Assembly: GCA_963785125.1 (NCBI GenBank)
Contig: CAWATU010000007.1
Location: forward strand, 1,116,001 to 1,180,000
Length of the DNA: 64,000 nucleotides
From: QHXN01 sp963785125
GTDB taxonomy: Bacteria; Acidobacteriota; Blastocatellia; Pyrinomonadales; Pyrinomonadaceae
Direction of reading: 5' to 3'
Part shown: piece by piece, positions 25,416 through 36,007 of the stretch
Position numbering within the stretch: position 1 is the first letter of the stretch
Layout: each line of letters starts with the position of its first letter
Position numbers and translations under genes: made by a program
Notes under the pieces: generated by a model
What the model saw: the letters and a program-made list of their open reading frames with translations, nothing else
Databases searched by the model: none
Told to the model about the DNA's origin: nothing

Positions 25416-27595
25416 CGCGCGTCGGGCGGGACGGCGTCGGTCTTGCCGTCGAGGTAGCGGTCGAACCAGTAGAGTTGCCAGTTGAGGCTCTCCACCAGAT
25501 GTTTGGGCTCGCCCGTGCGCGTGAGGTTGTGGTTCTCGCGGGGGAAGATGACGAACTCGGCGGTGGCGCCGAAGTGCTTGAGCGCGCGGAACCATTGTTC
25601 GCCCTGTTCGAGCGGGACGCGGAAGTCGTTCTCGGAATGGAGAATCAGGATGGGCGTCTTGACGTTCGCGGCGTACTTGAGCGGCGAGCGCTCCCAGTAG
25701 AGGTCGAACTTCTCGAAGAGGTCGCCGCCGAAATCGTCCTTGTGTCCGTAGGCGTCGTCGCGCGTGCCCTCGTCGCTGACGAAGTTCGTGACGCTGCGGA
25801 GCGTGACCGCCGCTTTGAAGATGTTCGTGTGACCGACGATCCAGTTGGTGAGGTAGCCGCCGTAGCTCCCGCCGGTGACACCCAGACGCTCGCGGTCGAT
25901 CCAGGGGTTGCGGCGCAGAACCTCTTCGACGCCGTTCATCACGTCTGTGTAGTCGTTGCGTCCCCACTCGCCCTCGATGCCGCGCTCGAACTTCTGGCCG
26001 TAGCCCGTGGAGCCGCGCGGGTTCGTGTAGAAGACCGCCCAGCCGCGCGCGGCGTAGACCTGAAACTCATGGAACCAGTCCACGCCGTACATCGAGGCGG
26101 GGCCGCCGTGGATGTTGAGAATGAGAGGATACTTCTTTCCCTCCTGCCACCCGACGGGCTTGACGAGGAAGCCGTCGATCTCCCAGCCTTCGGCGCCCTT
26201 GTAGGTCAAGCGCTCCACATCGGCCAGACGGAGCTGCGGCCAGAGCCGCGCGTTGAGGTTCGTGAGCCGCCGCTCGCCGGAACCGTCGAGGTCTGAAGCG
26301 TAGAGGTCGTCGAGATGTTTGAAGTCGTTCGCGGCGTAGACCAACCGGTGCGAATCATTGGCGATGTCCACGAGGCGGACGGCGCGCGCGCCCTTCGTCA
26401 CCTGCTTTATTTTTCCGTCCTTCGCGTCCACGCGGAAGAGATGTGCCTCGCCGCGCACGCCCGTCTCGAAGTACAGAGCGCGTCCCTGTTCGGCCCACGT
26501 CAGGTTCGAGGGGATGAGGTCGAGCTGGGGCGCGACGTTGCGCGAGGGCTGACCTCCGCCGGAAGGCGCGACGTAGATTTTCGGGTGGTCGCGCTCGCGT
26601 ATGCGGCCGAGGAAGGTGATTGTCTTTCCGTCGGGCGACCAGCGCGGGCTGTTGTCCGCCTCGTCGTGGTCAGAGATTTTTCGCATGGGGCCGCCGGCCG
26701 AGTCGATGACGAAGACATCCGTGTTGCGGCTCTCGTCGAAAGCCTTGCCCGTGCGGTCAGAGACGAAGGCGATGAAGTTGCCATCGGGCGACCACTGCGG
26801 GTCTGAGTCGTTCCAGTCCTCGCCGAAGGTGATCTGCGTGGCCGCGCCCGTCTGCACGTCCGCGACCCAGACGTGGCTGCGCTTGTCGTCGAACCAGCCG
26901 GTGTCGTTGAACTTGTAGGAGAGGTGCTTGTAGTGGCGCACGTCGCTCGAAGGGGCTTTGATGCCGCTCGGGCCGGTGCGGCTCGTCAGGACGAGGCGCG
27001 TCCCGTCGGGCGACCAGTCGAAGGTGCCCACACCGTTCTTCAGGTTCGTCACGCGGCGTGCCTCGCCGCCGTCAAGCGAGAGGAGCCAGACCTGAGCGCG
27101 CGGCGTCGCATCGGGGGCCGCCGTCTGGAGCGCGGAGGGCAGCCCCGGCGGCATCGACGCGCTGATCGGCGTCGGCGACGTTGACGGCGAAGGAGAAGGT
27201 GTAGGCGTGGGCGTCGCGCTTCCCTGCTGTGAGGCTTGCGCGTTCTCAGGCGCGGGCCTTGTGGAGAGGAAGGCGAGCGAGCGGCCGTCGGGCGACCAGC
27301 GAGGCGAGGAAGCAGACTGCGGGCTCGTCGTGAACTGTCGCGGCGGGCGGCTGCCGTCGGTCGCCGCCAGCCAGATTTGTGAGAGCCGCCGGTTCTGCCT
27401 CTGGTCTACGGTCGTCACGACGTAGGCCACCCAGCGCCCGTCGGGCGACAGGCGCGGGTCGCCGAGGGACTCGAACGCATAGTAGTCCTCGGCCGTGATG
27501 CCGCGCTGCTTCTGCGCGACCTGCGCGACGAGCGACGCCGCCGCGCACGACAGTAAGAGGGAGACGGCCAGCGCCCCCTTCAAAAACATTCTCAT
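25412..27595 (-). CDS. S9 prolyl-oligopeptidase family peptidase (acylaminoacyl-peptidase-like)
   Basis: Exported serine peptidase, 727 residues from the ATG at 27595. Signal peptide 1-25 (ending SLVAQ), then a WD40-like beta-propeller with repeated WSPDG motifs (SPRWSPDGRSLAF, FDWSPDGTRLVL, PQWSPDGNFIAF, SPRWSPDGKTITF). A Thr/Pro/Ser-rich low-complexity insert lies near 125-150. The alpha/beta hydrolase end has the triad S577 (GGSYGG), D657 (HSENDFRVP) and H689 (RENHN). It probably trims peptides in the periplasm. Start chosen for its signal peptide and the AAGGTG site upstream. Confidence 0.92.
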   Translation of the reverse strand: MRMFLKGALAVSLLLSCAAASLVAQVAQKQRGITAEDYYAFESLGDPRLSPDGRWVAYVVTTVDQRQNRRLSQIWLAATDGSRPPRQFTTSPQSASSPRWSPDGRSLAFLSTRPAPENAQASQQGSATPTPTPSPSPSTSPTPISASMPPGLPSALQTAAPDATPRAQVWLLSLDGGEARRVTNLKNGVGTFDWSPDGTRLVLTSRTGPSGIKAPSSDVRHYKHLSYKFNDTGWFDDKRSHVWVADVQTGAATQITFGEDWNDSDPQWSPDGNFIAFVSDRTGKAFDESRNTDVFVIDSAGGPMRKISDHDEADNSPRWSPDGKTITFLGRIRERDHPKIYVAPSGGGQPSRNVAPQLDLIPSNLTWAEQGRALYFETGVRGEAHLFRVDAKDGKIKQVTKGARAVRLVDIANDSHRLVYAANDFKHLDDLYASDLDGSGERRLTNLNARLWPQLRLADVERLTYKGAEGWEIDGFLVKPVGWQEGKKYPLILNIHGGPASMYGVDWFHEFQVYAARGWAVFYTNPRGSTGYGQKFERGIEGEWGRNDYTDVMNGVEEVLRRNPWIDRERLGVTGGSYGGYLTNWIVGHTNIFKAAVTLRSVTNFVSDEGTRDDAYGHKDDFGGDLFEKFDLYWERSPLKYAANVKTPILILHSENDFRVPLEQGEQWFRALKHFGATAEFVIFPRENHNLTRTGEPKHLVESLNWQLYWFDRYLDGKTDAVPPDAR

Positions 27596-27619
27596 GCTTT
27601 CACCTTCGCGCAAAGAGTC

Positions 27620-28159
27620 TTAAGGATTCGTCTTCGGCAGGGGCGACTGTTTGACCACCAAGCCGGCCTCCGGGTTGTCGGCGTCGTATGTGACTTCGCG
27701 GCGCACCTCGTCGCGGAAGTCTTCGACCGTAAAGGTCAGGCGGCGACCCTCGACCTTTTTTTCGTCTTGAAGGGAGACGGGCGCCCAGCAGGATTCGTAC
27801 CGCTGGTTCTGCGCGCCGCGGACGCGCCACGCGGCGTCGAGCTTGAGCCACACGACGTTGCATTCGACTCCCGCGCCGCACTGCCGGTCGTCCGGCGGCA
27901 CCTTCGACAACCCGCATACGTCGAGCAGAAGATACGTAAACCCGCCCGCGCGCGACACGAGAGGCGCGGAGACCTCCTCGATACGCATCGCGTCTATCTG
28001 CTCCTTCAGGTCGAGCGTGTGCGCGCGGCCGCGCTCTGTGACGACGACCGCGCGCCGCCCCTTCGCGCGCACCTTGACCGCGTCCGCCTGCGCCGCACAC
28101 GCCAGACACACGGCGAGCAGCAGAGCGAAGACGGTCCCGAGTTGTTTCAAGTAAGTCAT
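27620..28159 (-). CDS. Small secreted protein of unknown function
   Basis: 179 residues from the ATG at 28159, with GAGGGGA directly upstream. Signal peptide ends about residue 26 (CLACAAQA). The mature part has four Cys, with LLLDVCGLSKVPPDDRQCGA and GVECNVVWLKL, suggesting disulfides, and a beta-rich C-terminal half (KKVEGRRLTFTVEDFRDEVR). No family recognised. Lies between the DapB-like gene and an S9 peptidase gene with short gaps. Confidence 0.68.
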   Translation of the reverse strand: MTYLKQLGTVFALLLAVCLACAAQADAVKVRAKGRRAVVVTERGRAHTLDLKEQIDAMRIEEVSAPLVSRAGGFTYLLLDVCGLSKVPPDDRQCGAGVECNVVWLKLDAAWRVRGAQNQRYESCWAPVSLQDEKKVEGRRLTFTVEDFRDEVRREVTYDADNPEAGLVVKQSPLPKTNP

Positions 28160-28200
28160 TCCCCTCACCCGCCTCAACGTTGCGGCCGGCGGCCGGCGCG

Positions 28201-28998
28201 CTACTCCATTATCCTGTCGAGCCCTCGGACGAGACCGACGCAGCTCGACACTTTACGAATCGCGAGGAGAGTCCCCTGAATGTAAGGCTCGGCGCCGGCG
28301 CCGGCGTCGTGGCGGATGGTGAGGCGCTCGTCCCGCGCGCCGAAGATCGCTTCGATGCTGATGACGTAGCCGGGCAGGCGCACCGAGTGAACCTGTATGC
28401 CGTTCAAGGTCAGGCCGCGGCTCGCGCTCTCTCCTATCGTCTCTTCGACGGGGTGCGTGACCGCGGGGCTGCCGACCTCCGAGAGCCGGAAGGCCAGCTC
28501 GCGCGCCGTGCCGCTCGGCGCGTCCCGCTTCGCGTCCGAGGCGTAGTCGATAATCTCCCACTGCGACAGGTACTTCGCCGCCTCGCACGCGAAGCGTTGG
28601 AGCAGCACGGCCGTGATGGCGAAGTTGCCCGCAGCTATCACGCCGACCTTCCTGTCCGACGCGGCCCGGTCTATCTCGACGAAGTCCTCGTCCGTCAGAC
28701 CCGACGAGCCGATGACGACGTGGACGCCTTTTTCAATCGCCGTCAACACGTTGCCCTTCACCGCGTCCGCCTTCGTGTAATCGACCAGCACGTCGCACGG
28801 CGTCGCAAGCGCCTCCGCGACCGAGCCGCTAATAGTCACGTCGGGCACAGAGCCACCGACCACATCCTTCAGACTCCGCCCCTTCTGCGTGCGCGAGACA
28901 GCGCCCACGAGACTCAAGTCCGACGCCGCCGCCACGGCCAGGCACAGAGGCTTCCCGACCCAACCCGTCGCGCCGGCCACGCACACCTTGAACGTCAT
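28201..28998 (-). CDS. dapB: 4-hydroxy-tetrahydrodipicolinate reductase family (DapB-like), catalytic His absent
   Basis: DapB reduces HTPA with NAD(P)H in lysine and cell-wall diaminopimelate synthesis. The N-terminal Rossmann motif VAGATGWVGKP (8-18) and the substrate motif KRDAPSGTA (157-165) are clear, and 265 residues is normal. The usual ExHHRxK segment before it reads EIIDYASDAK here: K157 is kept but the two His are Ala153 and Ser154. So it may be a divergent DapB subfamily or a related reductase with another substrate. It sits in a peptidase operon, 10 bases after the M14 gene, rather than next to other lysine genes. Confidence 0.8.
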   Translation of the reverse strand: MTFKVCVAGATGWVGKPLCLAVAAASDLSLVGAVSRTQKGRSLKDVVGGSVPDVTISGSVAEALATPCDVLVDYTKADAVKGNVLTAIEKGVHVVIGSSGLTDEDFVEIDRAASDRKVGVIAAGNFAITAVLLQRFACEAAKYLSQWEIIDYASDAKRDAPSGTARELAFRLSEVGSPAVTHPVEETIGESASRGLTLNGIQVHSVRLPGYVISIEAIFGARDERLTIRHDAGAGAEPYIQGTLLAIRKVSSCVGLVRGLDRIME

Positions 28999-29008
28999 AC
29001 CCGCCCGC

Positions 29009-32000
29009 TCATTTCTCGTCGAGCCGGCGCCCGACGTTGAGGTTGTCGAAGTTGAGAATGGCGTTGAAGACGAAGAAGTAGCTGCCCTGCGTCTCGCCGC
29101 GCCAGACCGGGTTGATCGAGAACATAAGGACGTGACCGCGCTCGGTCGGCACGTCTACGACCGCCGCGTGCTGCGCCAGCTCGCCGCCGTTGTCGAGCAG
29201 ACCCGAGACGAGCAGGTCGCGCGCGTCGCCATAGCGCAGGATGACGCGCGGGCGCTCCTGCGGCGGGATGACGTAAGGATTGTTACGCCGCTGCTCGTCG
29301 GTGAGCGGCAACGCCTCCCAGACCTCTGCGCGCGGCGGTTCGGGAATCTCGACGGGCGGGCGGCCCTGCACCACGTCCGCGTCTTCGGCCGTCCCGCGCC
29401 CGGTCTCGCGCTCGCGGTCGCCGGAAGGTCGCCGCGCGCCGCGACCGCCCGCGACGTTCGACAGGTTGAAGATGTAGCCCTCGTCCGCGTAGACCGACAG
29501 CGACTCGTTGTAGCCGTAGGCGATGGGACTCGACGCGTCCACGAGCTTCGAGCGCAGGACGCTCCCGACCAGCTTCATGCGTTGCGGGTGTGCGACGGAG
29601 ACGCCCTGCGTGAGGCCGAAGTTGGCGGCCAGCTCCGCGGTGTCCATCGTGGTGATGAGCACGCCGCCGCGCCGCGTGAAGGCGCGCAGGTTGGCGAGCC
29701 CCGCCGTGCCGAGCCCGGGGCGCATGTCGTCGGTCGAGTCGAGCTTGCCGATGTTGGGCGTGAGCGTCGTCGTCTTCCACGGAATCGGGTTGCCCCACAT
29801 CGGCATTCCCTGCACGACCGAGTTCGGGTCGCGGCCGACGGGCGCGAAGACGATCACGTCGTACTTTGCGTTGAGGTTCGCGTCGCGCGCCGCCGTCTGC
29901 GTGCTGATGTAGTCGTAGGGGACGCCGAGCTTGTCGAACGCGATCCGCCACCAGCCCTCGTTCTGCGTCGAGAGCCAGGTGTGCATGAAGGCGATGCGCG
30001 CCGCGCGCACCGGGTGCGTCTTCACCTGCGGCGCGTTGGCTGTGGCATAGACGCGCAGGCCGAGTTCACCCACCGCGCGGCTCAGCTCGTCCGCAGAGAC
30101 GTTGCGGATGATGAAAGAGCCGCGGTTGAACTTCTGCCCCGCTGCGCTGAAAGGCTCTTCCGCCGCCTCCATGCTCGCGCTCTTCAGACGGTAACGCAGC
30201 GCGACCAGCTCGGCGTCGGCGTTGTGGTTGATGAGGTAGACCGAGCCCGTGCCCGTGACGCCACCCGGCGCGCGCACAGGTGCGGTGAGGCGTTCCAGCG
30301 ACGCGCTCAGAACTTTCACATCCGTGACGCGCACGACCTGCGTGTTGTAAAGCTCGCCCCACGTCCAGCCCGTGTCGTCATAGGGCTGCTGCTGCGGGTC
30401 GCGCGGGCTCCAGTACTGATAGTCGAGCAGGGCGTCGGCGATGCGGCTGTGCGGCTGATCCATGCGGACGACGTAGCTGCCCGAGGGGAACGTGCGCGTC
30501 TCGGTCTGCGCGCGCTGCCCTTGCGAAGCGGCCGGCTCCTGTCGCGGGTTGTTCTGTGCGCCCGCCTCGCGCCGCTCGCTCTGTGGAAGCGCCTGCTGCG
30601 CGGCCTGCGGGGTGACGCCCGCGTTCGCGTTCGCATCGGGCGGCGCCGCGCCCTCGCGCGGCCTCGCATCCGAGGCGTCCTGCTTCTTCTTCGACTTGAC
30701 GGTGACGGTTATCGGCGCGGTCGCGCGCGAGATTTCCACGCCCTGTAGTTGCAGCGTGCGCACAAGCTCGGCCTGCGCGCCGGGACGCGGGTCGTCGGCC
30801 GGGAAGACGTAGGCCGCCGGGCCTTCCTGCTTCGGCTTATCCACCGAGCGTTTGCTCTTCAAGTAAAAATTCTTGAGGAAGAGCTTGCCGTTGCCCGCGA
30901 AGTACTGAAGCGAGGTGAGAAGCCCGGTCTGCTGATAGTTGTTGTTGTTGCGCTGCGACCACTTTACGCGCGGCAGCGGCGGGTTCTGCCGGTACCACGT
31001 CCGCGAATACTCGGAGGGCTGGAGCGTGCGCTCGACGGTGTCGGCGCCGGCGTTGCCGAAGGTCTCGTAGAGGCGGCTGATGCCGTTGTGCGTGGCGGCG
31101 AGGAACATCAGATAGCCGGGCGACCAGGTGTCGAACGTGCCGTGCGCGAAGACGCCGGGCATCCCGAACTTCGTCATCTCCGAGACGTTGTTCCAGCCGA
31201 TCATCTGCCATTCGTCAGGCAGAATCGGGTCGAGCCAGGCGTTGTACGGCCCATCGCCAATGGTGTTGTCGTAGAGGTACGGCACGGACTCGTGCAGGTC
31301 GTGCAGGACTTGCGCGTGTTCCTTGAGGTACTCGTTCAGGACGTTACGCGTGAGGTTCAGGGTGAGCCCCATCGCGTCGCGGTTGTTATCGTGCGCGACG
31401 TACTTGCCCCAGTAGATGAGCGGCGGGTAGTTCTCGCCGGGGTGCGCGAGGTGCCACTTGTAGACATCGACCATGCGGTCGCGCCCGTCCACCTCGACGA
31501 CCGGCGTGATGAGCGTGATGAGGTTGTCGCGGATGTTTCTGACGTAAGGGCTCTCATCGACCGCGAGACGGTAGGCCAGCTCCATCAAAGCGGTCGGCGA
31601 ACCCGTCTCCGGCGAGTGAATCGTGCCCGTGATGTAGTAGACCGGCGTGGACTGCGCGACGAGGCGGTCGGCCTCCGCCTCGTCCATGTTGATGGTGCGC
31701 GGGTCGGCGAGCTTCGCGAGGCGCGCGCGGTTCTCTTCGAGCTGCGCGAGGAGTCTTTCGGACGCGACGGCGACGGCGATCATCTCGCGCCCCTCTTCGG
31801 TCGTGCCTATCTGGAAGACCTTGACGCGCGGGCTGGCCTTCTCAAGCATCCGCATGTACTTGTGTATGTCCGCGGCGTAGGGGAGATGCCCGGGCGCGCC
31901 CGCCACGTCACCGAGCACGGCCTTCGGCGTCGGCACCGTCTGCGAAGCGGGCAGGTAATCGACGAGCGGCGAGAGGAAGTAGGGCTGCGTCGTGTACTCG

Positions 32001-32155
32001 CGTATCTTGCGCGTGTACTCCTCGTCCACAGGCTGCTGCGGGTCGCGGCCCGGCTTGAGCTGACTCTGCGCGAGCACGGCGGTCGCGCAGAAGAGCGCGA
32101 GCGCTGTGAGCGTGACGAGACGGACGACAACGTTTCGTGGGAGACGATTTCTCAT
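29009..32155 (-). CDS. Secreted M14 zinc carboxypeptidase, large form
   Basis: 1048 residues from the ATG at 32155 with CGAGG upstream; signal peptide 1-30 (ALFCATAVLAQ). The M14 catalytic domain comes first: zinc ligands H180 and E183 (GTIHSPETGSP) and H288 (LHDLHES), with GRDRMVDVYKWH and AHDNNRDAM giving the substrate Arg/Asn region. After residue about 480 a low-complexity linker (Lys/Gln/Ala-rich) leads to a C-terminal domain of about 450 residues with HPVRAARIAFMHTWLSTQNE and AFTRRGGVLITTMDTAELA, resembling a glutamine-amidotransferase-like fold often fused to M14 in this group. Likely extracytoplasmic peptide degradation. Confidence 0.88.
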   Translation of the reverse strand: MRNRLPRNVVVRLVTLTALALFCATAVLAQSQLKPGRDPQQPVDEEYTRKIREYTTQPYFLSPLVDYLPASQTVPTPKAVLGDVAGAPGHLPYAADIHKYMRMLEKASPRVKVFQIGTTEEGREMIAVAVASERLLAQLEENRARLAKLADPRTINMDEAEADRLVAQSTPVYYITGTIHSPETGSPTALMELAYRLAVDESPYVRNIRDNLITLITPVVEVDGRDRMVDVYKWHLAHPGENYPPLIYWGKYVAHDNNRDAMGLTLNLTRNVLNEYLKEHAQVLHDLHESVPYLYDNTIGDGPYNAWLDPILPDEWQMIGWNNVSEMTKFGMPGVFAHGTFDTWSPGYLMFLAATHNGISRLYETFGNAGADTVERTLQPSEYSRTWYRQNPPLPRVKWSQRNNNNYQQTGLLTSLQYFAGNGKLFLKNFYLKSKRSVDKPKQEGPAAYVFPADDPRPGAQAELVRTLQLQGVEISRATAPITVTVKSKKKQDASDARPREGAAPPDANANAGVTPQAAQQALPQSERREAGAQNNPRQEPAASQGQRAQTETRTFPSGSYVVRMDQPHSRIADALLDYQYWSPRDPQQQPYDDTGWTWGELYNTQVVRVTDVKVLSASLERLTAPVRAPGGVTGTGSVYLINHNADAELVALRYRLKSASMEAAEEPFSAAGQKFNRGSFIIRNVSADELSRAVGELGLRVYATANAPQVKTHPVRAARIAFMHTWLSTQNEGWWRIAFDKLGVPYDYISTQTAARDANLNAKYDVIVFAPVGRDPNSVVQGMPMWGNPIPWKTTTLTPNIGKLDSTDDMRPGLGTAGLANLRAFTRRGGVLITTMDTAELAANFGLTQGVSVAHPQRMKLVGSVLRSKLVDASSPIAYGYNESLSVYADEGYIFNLSNVAGGRGARRPSGDRERETGRGTAEDADVVQGRPPVEIPEPPRAEVWEALPLTDEQRRNNPYVIPPQERPRVILRYGDARDLLVSGLLDNGGELAQHAAVVDVPTERGHVLMFSINPVWRGETQGSYFFVFNAILNFDNLNVGRRLDEK

Positions 32156-32193
32156 CTTTAACCTCGCATGTGCTAAGCCATCGAAAAGGTCAA

Positions 32194-34905
<2,712 letters not shown>

Positions 34906-34983
34906 TCAGTCCTCTTCTAAGTCCGCTGAGCAGAACCGCGAGCGGTATATAATGTCCAAGAAAAGTTAAGGGAGACTTTGAAG

Positions 34984-35142
34984 GTGAACGAGCGGCGGGA
35001 TGATACAACAAAACCGGAGGCCGAGTCGCGCCCCGAGCCTGCGGCCGGCCGCTACTACTACGACGACGCCACCGGCTACGAGACCTACCAGCCCGATGAG
35101 GAACCGGATGAGGACGACGAACCCGACCGCGAGGAGGACTGA
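34984..35142 (+). CDS. Small acidic protein (52 aa)
   Basis: GTG start at 34984 with AAGGGAGAC nine bases upstream; the in-frame TTG at 34978 is too close to that site. The product has a basic-polar N-terminus (NERRDDTTKPEAES), a Tyr-rich core GRYYYDDATGYETYQPDE and an almost wholly acidic end. No Cys, no membrane segment. Natural-looking composition plus a good ribosome site support it as real. Function unknown; acidic tails of this kind often bind basic partners. A TATAAT at 34948-34953 may be its -10 element, though no good -35 is seen. Confidence 0.6.
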   Translation: MNERRDDTTKPEAESRPEPAAGRYYYDDATGYETYQPDEEPDEDDEPDREED

Positions 35143-35157
35143 GCCGACGGCCGCGAA

Positions 35158-35361
35158 CTAACGTCGTGGCCGCCCCTGTCCGATGCGGCGGCGGTCGGAG
35201 AGCGTGTACGTGTCGCGCTTGCGCTGCTCGCCGTGGTACTCGCTGTCCTCGTACCGAGGGCAGTCGCAACGCTCCCCGCTGCCCGGCGCGAACGAGCACC
35301 CGCCCGCGATGGTGTGATGCTCCTGCGCATGGCCGCAGTTCCAGCAAGTCCTGTCGTTCAT
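35158..35361 (-). CDS. Small Cys/His-rich protein (67 aa)
   Basis: N-terminal half carries Cys and His in zinc-site spacing: CWNCGHAQEHH, then GGCSFAPGSGERCDCPRY. The C-terminal half is Arg/Lys-rich (RKRDTYTLSDRRRIGQGRPR), suggesting nucleic-acid contact. Converges with the acidic gene, 15 bases between stops. Ribosome site before 35361 is weak (GGGCGAA). Family not recognised; a zinc-binding protein is likely from residues alone. Confidence 0.6.
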   Translation of the reverse strand: MNDRTCWNCGHAQEHHTIAGGCSFAPGSGERCDCPRYEDSEYHGEQRKRDTYTLSDRRRIGQGRPRR

Positions 35362-35481
35362 TTCGCCCAGCCTTTGAGTTAACTCGTAACGTTGTCGCGC
35401 AGAAAGTTATGGCACGCGACATAACCTGTCAAGCTCAAGCCTACCGCCGCGAAGTCGGGCCTCAATTTCGCAAATCAGGCT

Positions 35482-35775
35482 TTTAATTTTTCAGCATCAA
35501 GCTTTAACTCTTCATCATTAAGCTTTACTTTCGCACAATTAAAACCTTGTTTCGCGGAAACAAGCTTTAATTGTGTGGAAGTAAGCTTTAATTCCGCGCA
35601 ATGAAAGCTTACTTCTGCAGAATTAAAGCTTATTTCCGTGGAATTAGACTTTAATTGCGCGGAATTAAAGCCTTACCTTTCGGAAATAAGCTTTAATTGC
35701 GCGGAATTAAAGCCTTACCTTTCGGAAATAAGCTTTAATTCCGCGCAATTAAACTCCAATTCTCGGGAAGATAAG
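35482..35775. repeat. 21-bp minisatellite, about 14 units
   Basis: AT-rich array in a GC-rich genome. Units alternate AAGCTTTAATT and its complement around short GCGCGGAA/TTCCGCGC cores. Two adjacent 42-bp dimers around 35648-35735 are identical. In one plus-strand frame the array reads as heptapeptides (FNCAELK and PYLSEIS, each twice), open except for one TGA at 35602 where neighbouring units have TTA. There is no start codon upstream, so I treat it as non-coding or a remnant. Confidence 0.85.
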
Positions 35776-35795
35776 CTGAAGACTGTGCCCGATTC

Positions 35796-35982
35796 CGCCG
35801 CGTCAGCGGCGCATGAGTTTAGCCCGGCCTTTCAAGGCCGGGACTTCGCACGTTATGCGTACCGCGTCGCATCAGCGACGCCTGAAGTTTCCCTCAGGCG
35901 TCGCTGATGCGACGCTTCAATACTTGCCACACCTGTCCCGGCCTTGAAAGGCCGAGCTACATTCAGACGCCGCTCCGCGGCG
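35796..35982. repeat. Nested palindromic element
   Basis: The centre is a perfect 21-bp stem at 35865-35885/35894-35914 (CGTCGCATCAGCGACGCCTG and complement). It is flanked by two hairpins, 35821-35844 and 35935-35958, that are also near-complements of each other (CCGGCCTTTCAAGGCCGG). Outer GC hairpins lie at 35796-35812 and 35968-35982. No gene is seen in 35362-36007; this element and the minisatellite occupy most of it. Confidence 0.85.
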
Positions 35983-36007
35983 ATTCATGCACATGCTTGA
36001 AATAAGC

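Noticed and set aside
25416..25967. N-terminal extension of thiE
   Set aside because: It overlaps the S9 peptidase gene in another frame and is Arg-rich; ThiE has its own ATG in an ATGA overlap.
35482..35775. CRISPR array
   Set aside because: Units are 21 bp with no unique spacers, repeats alternate orientation, and no cas gene is near.
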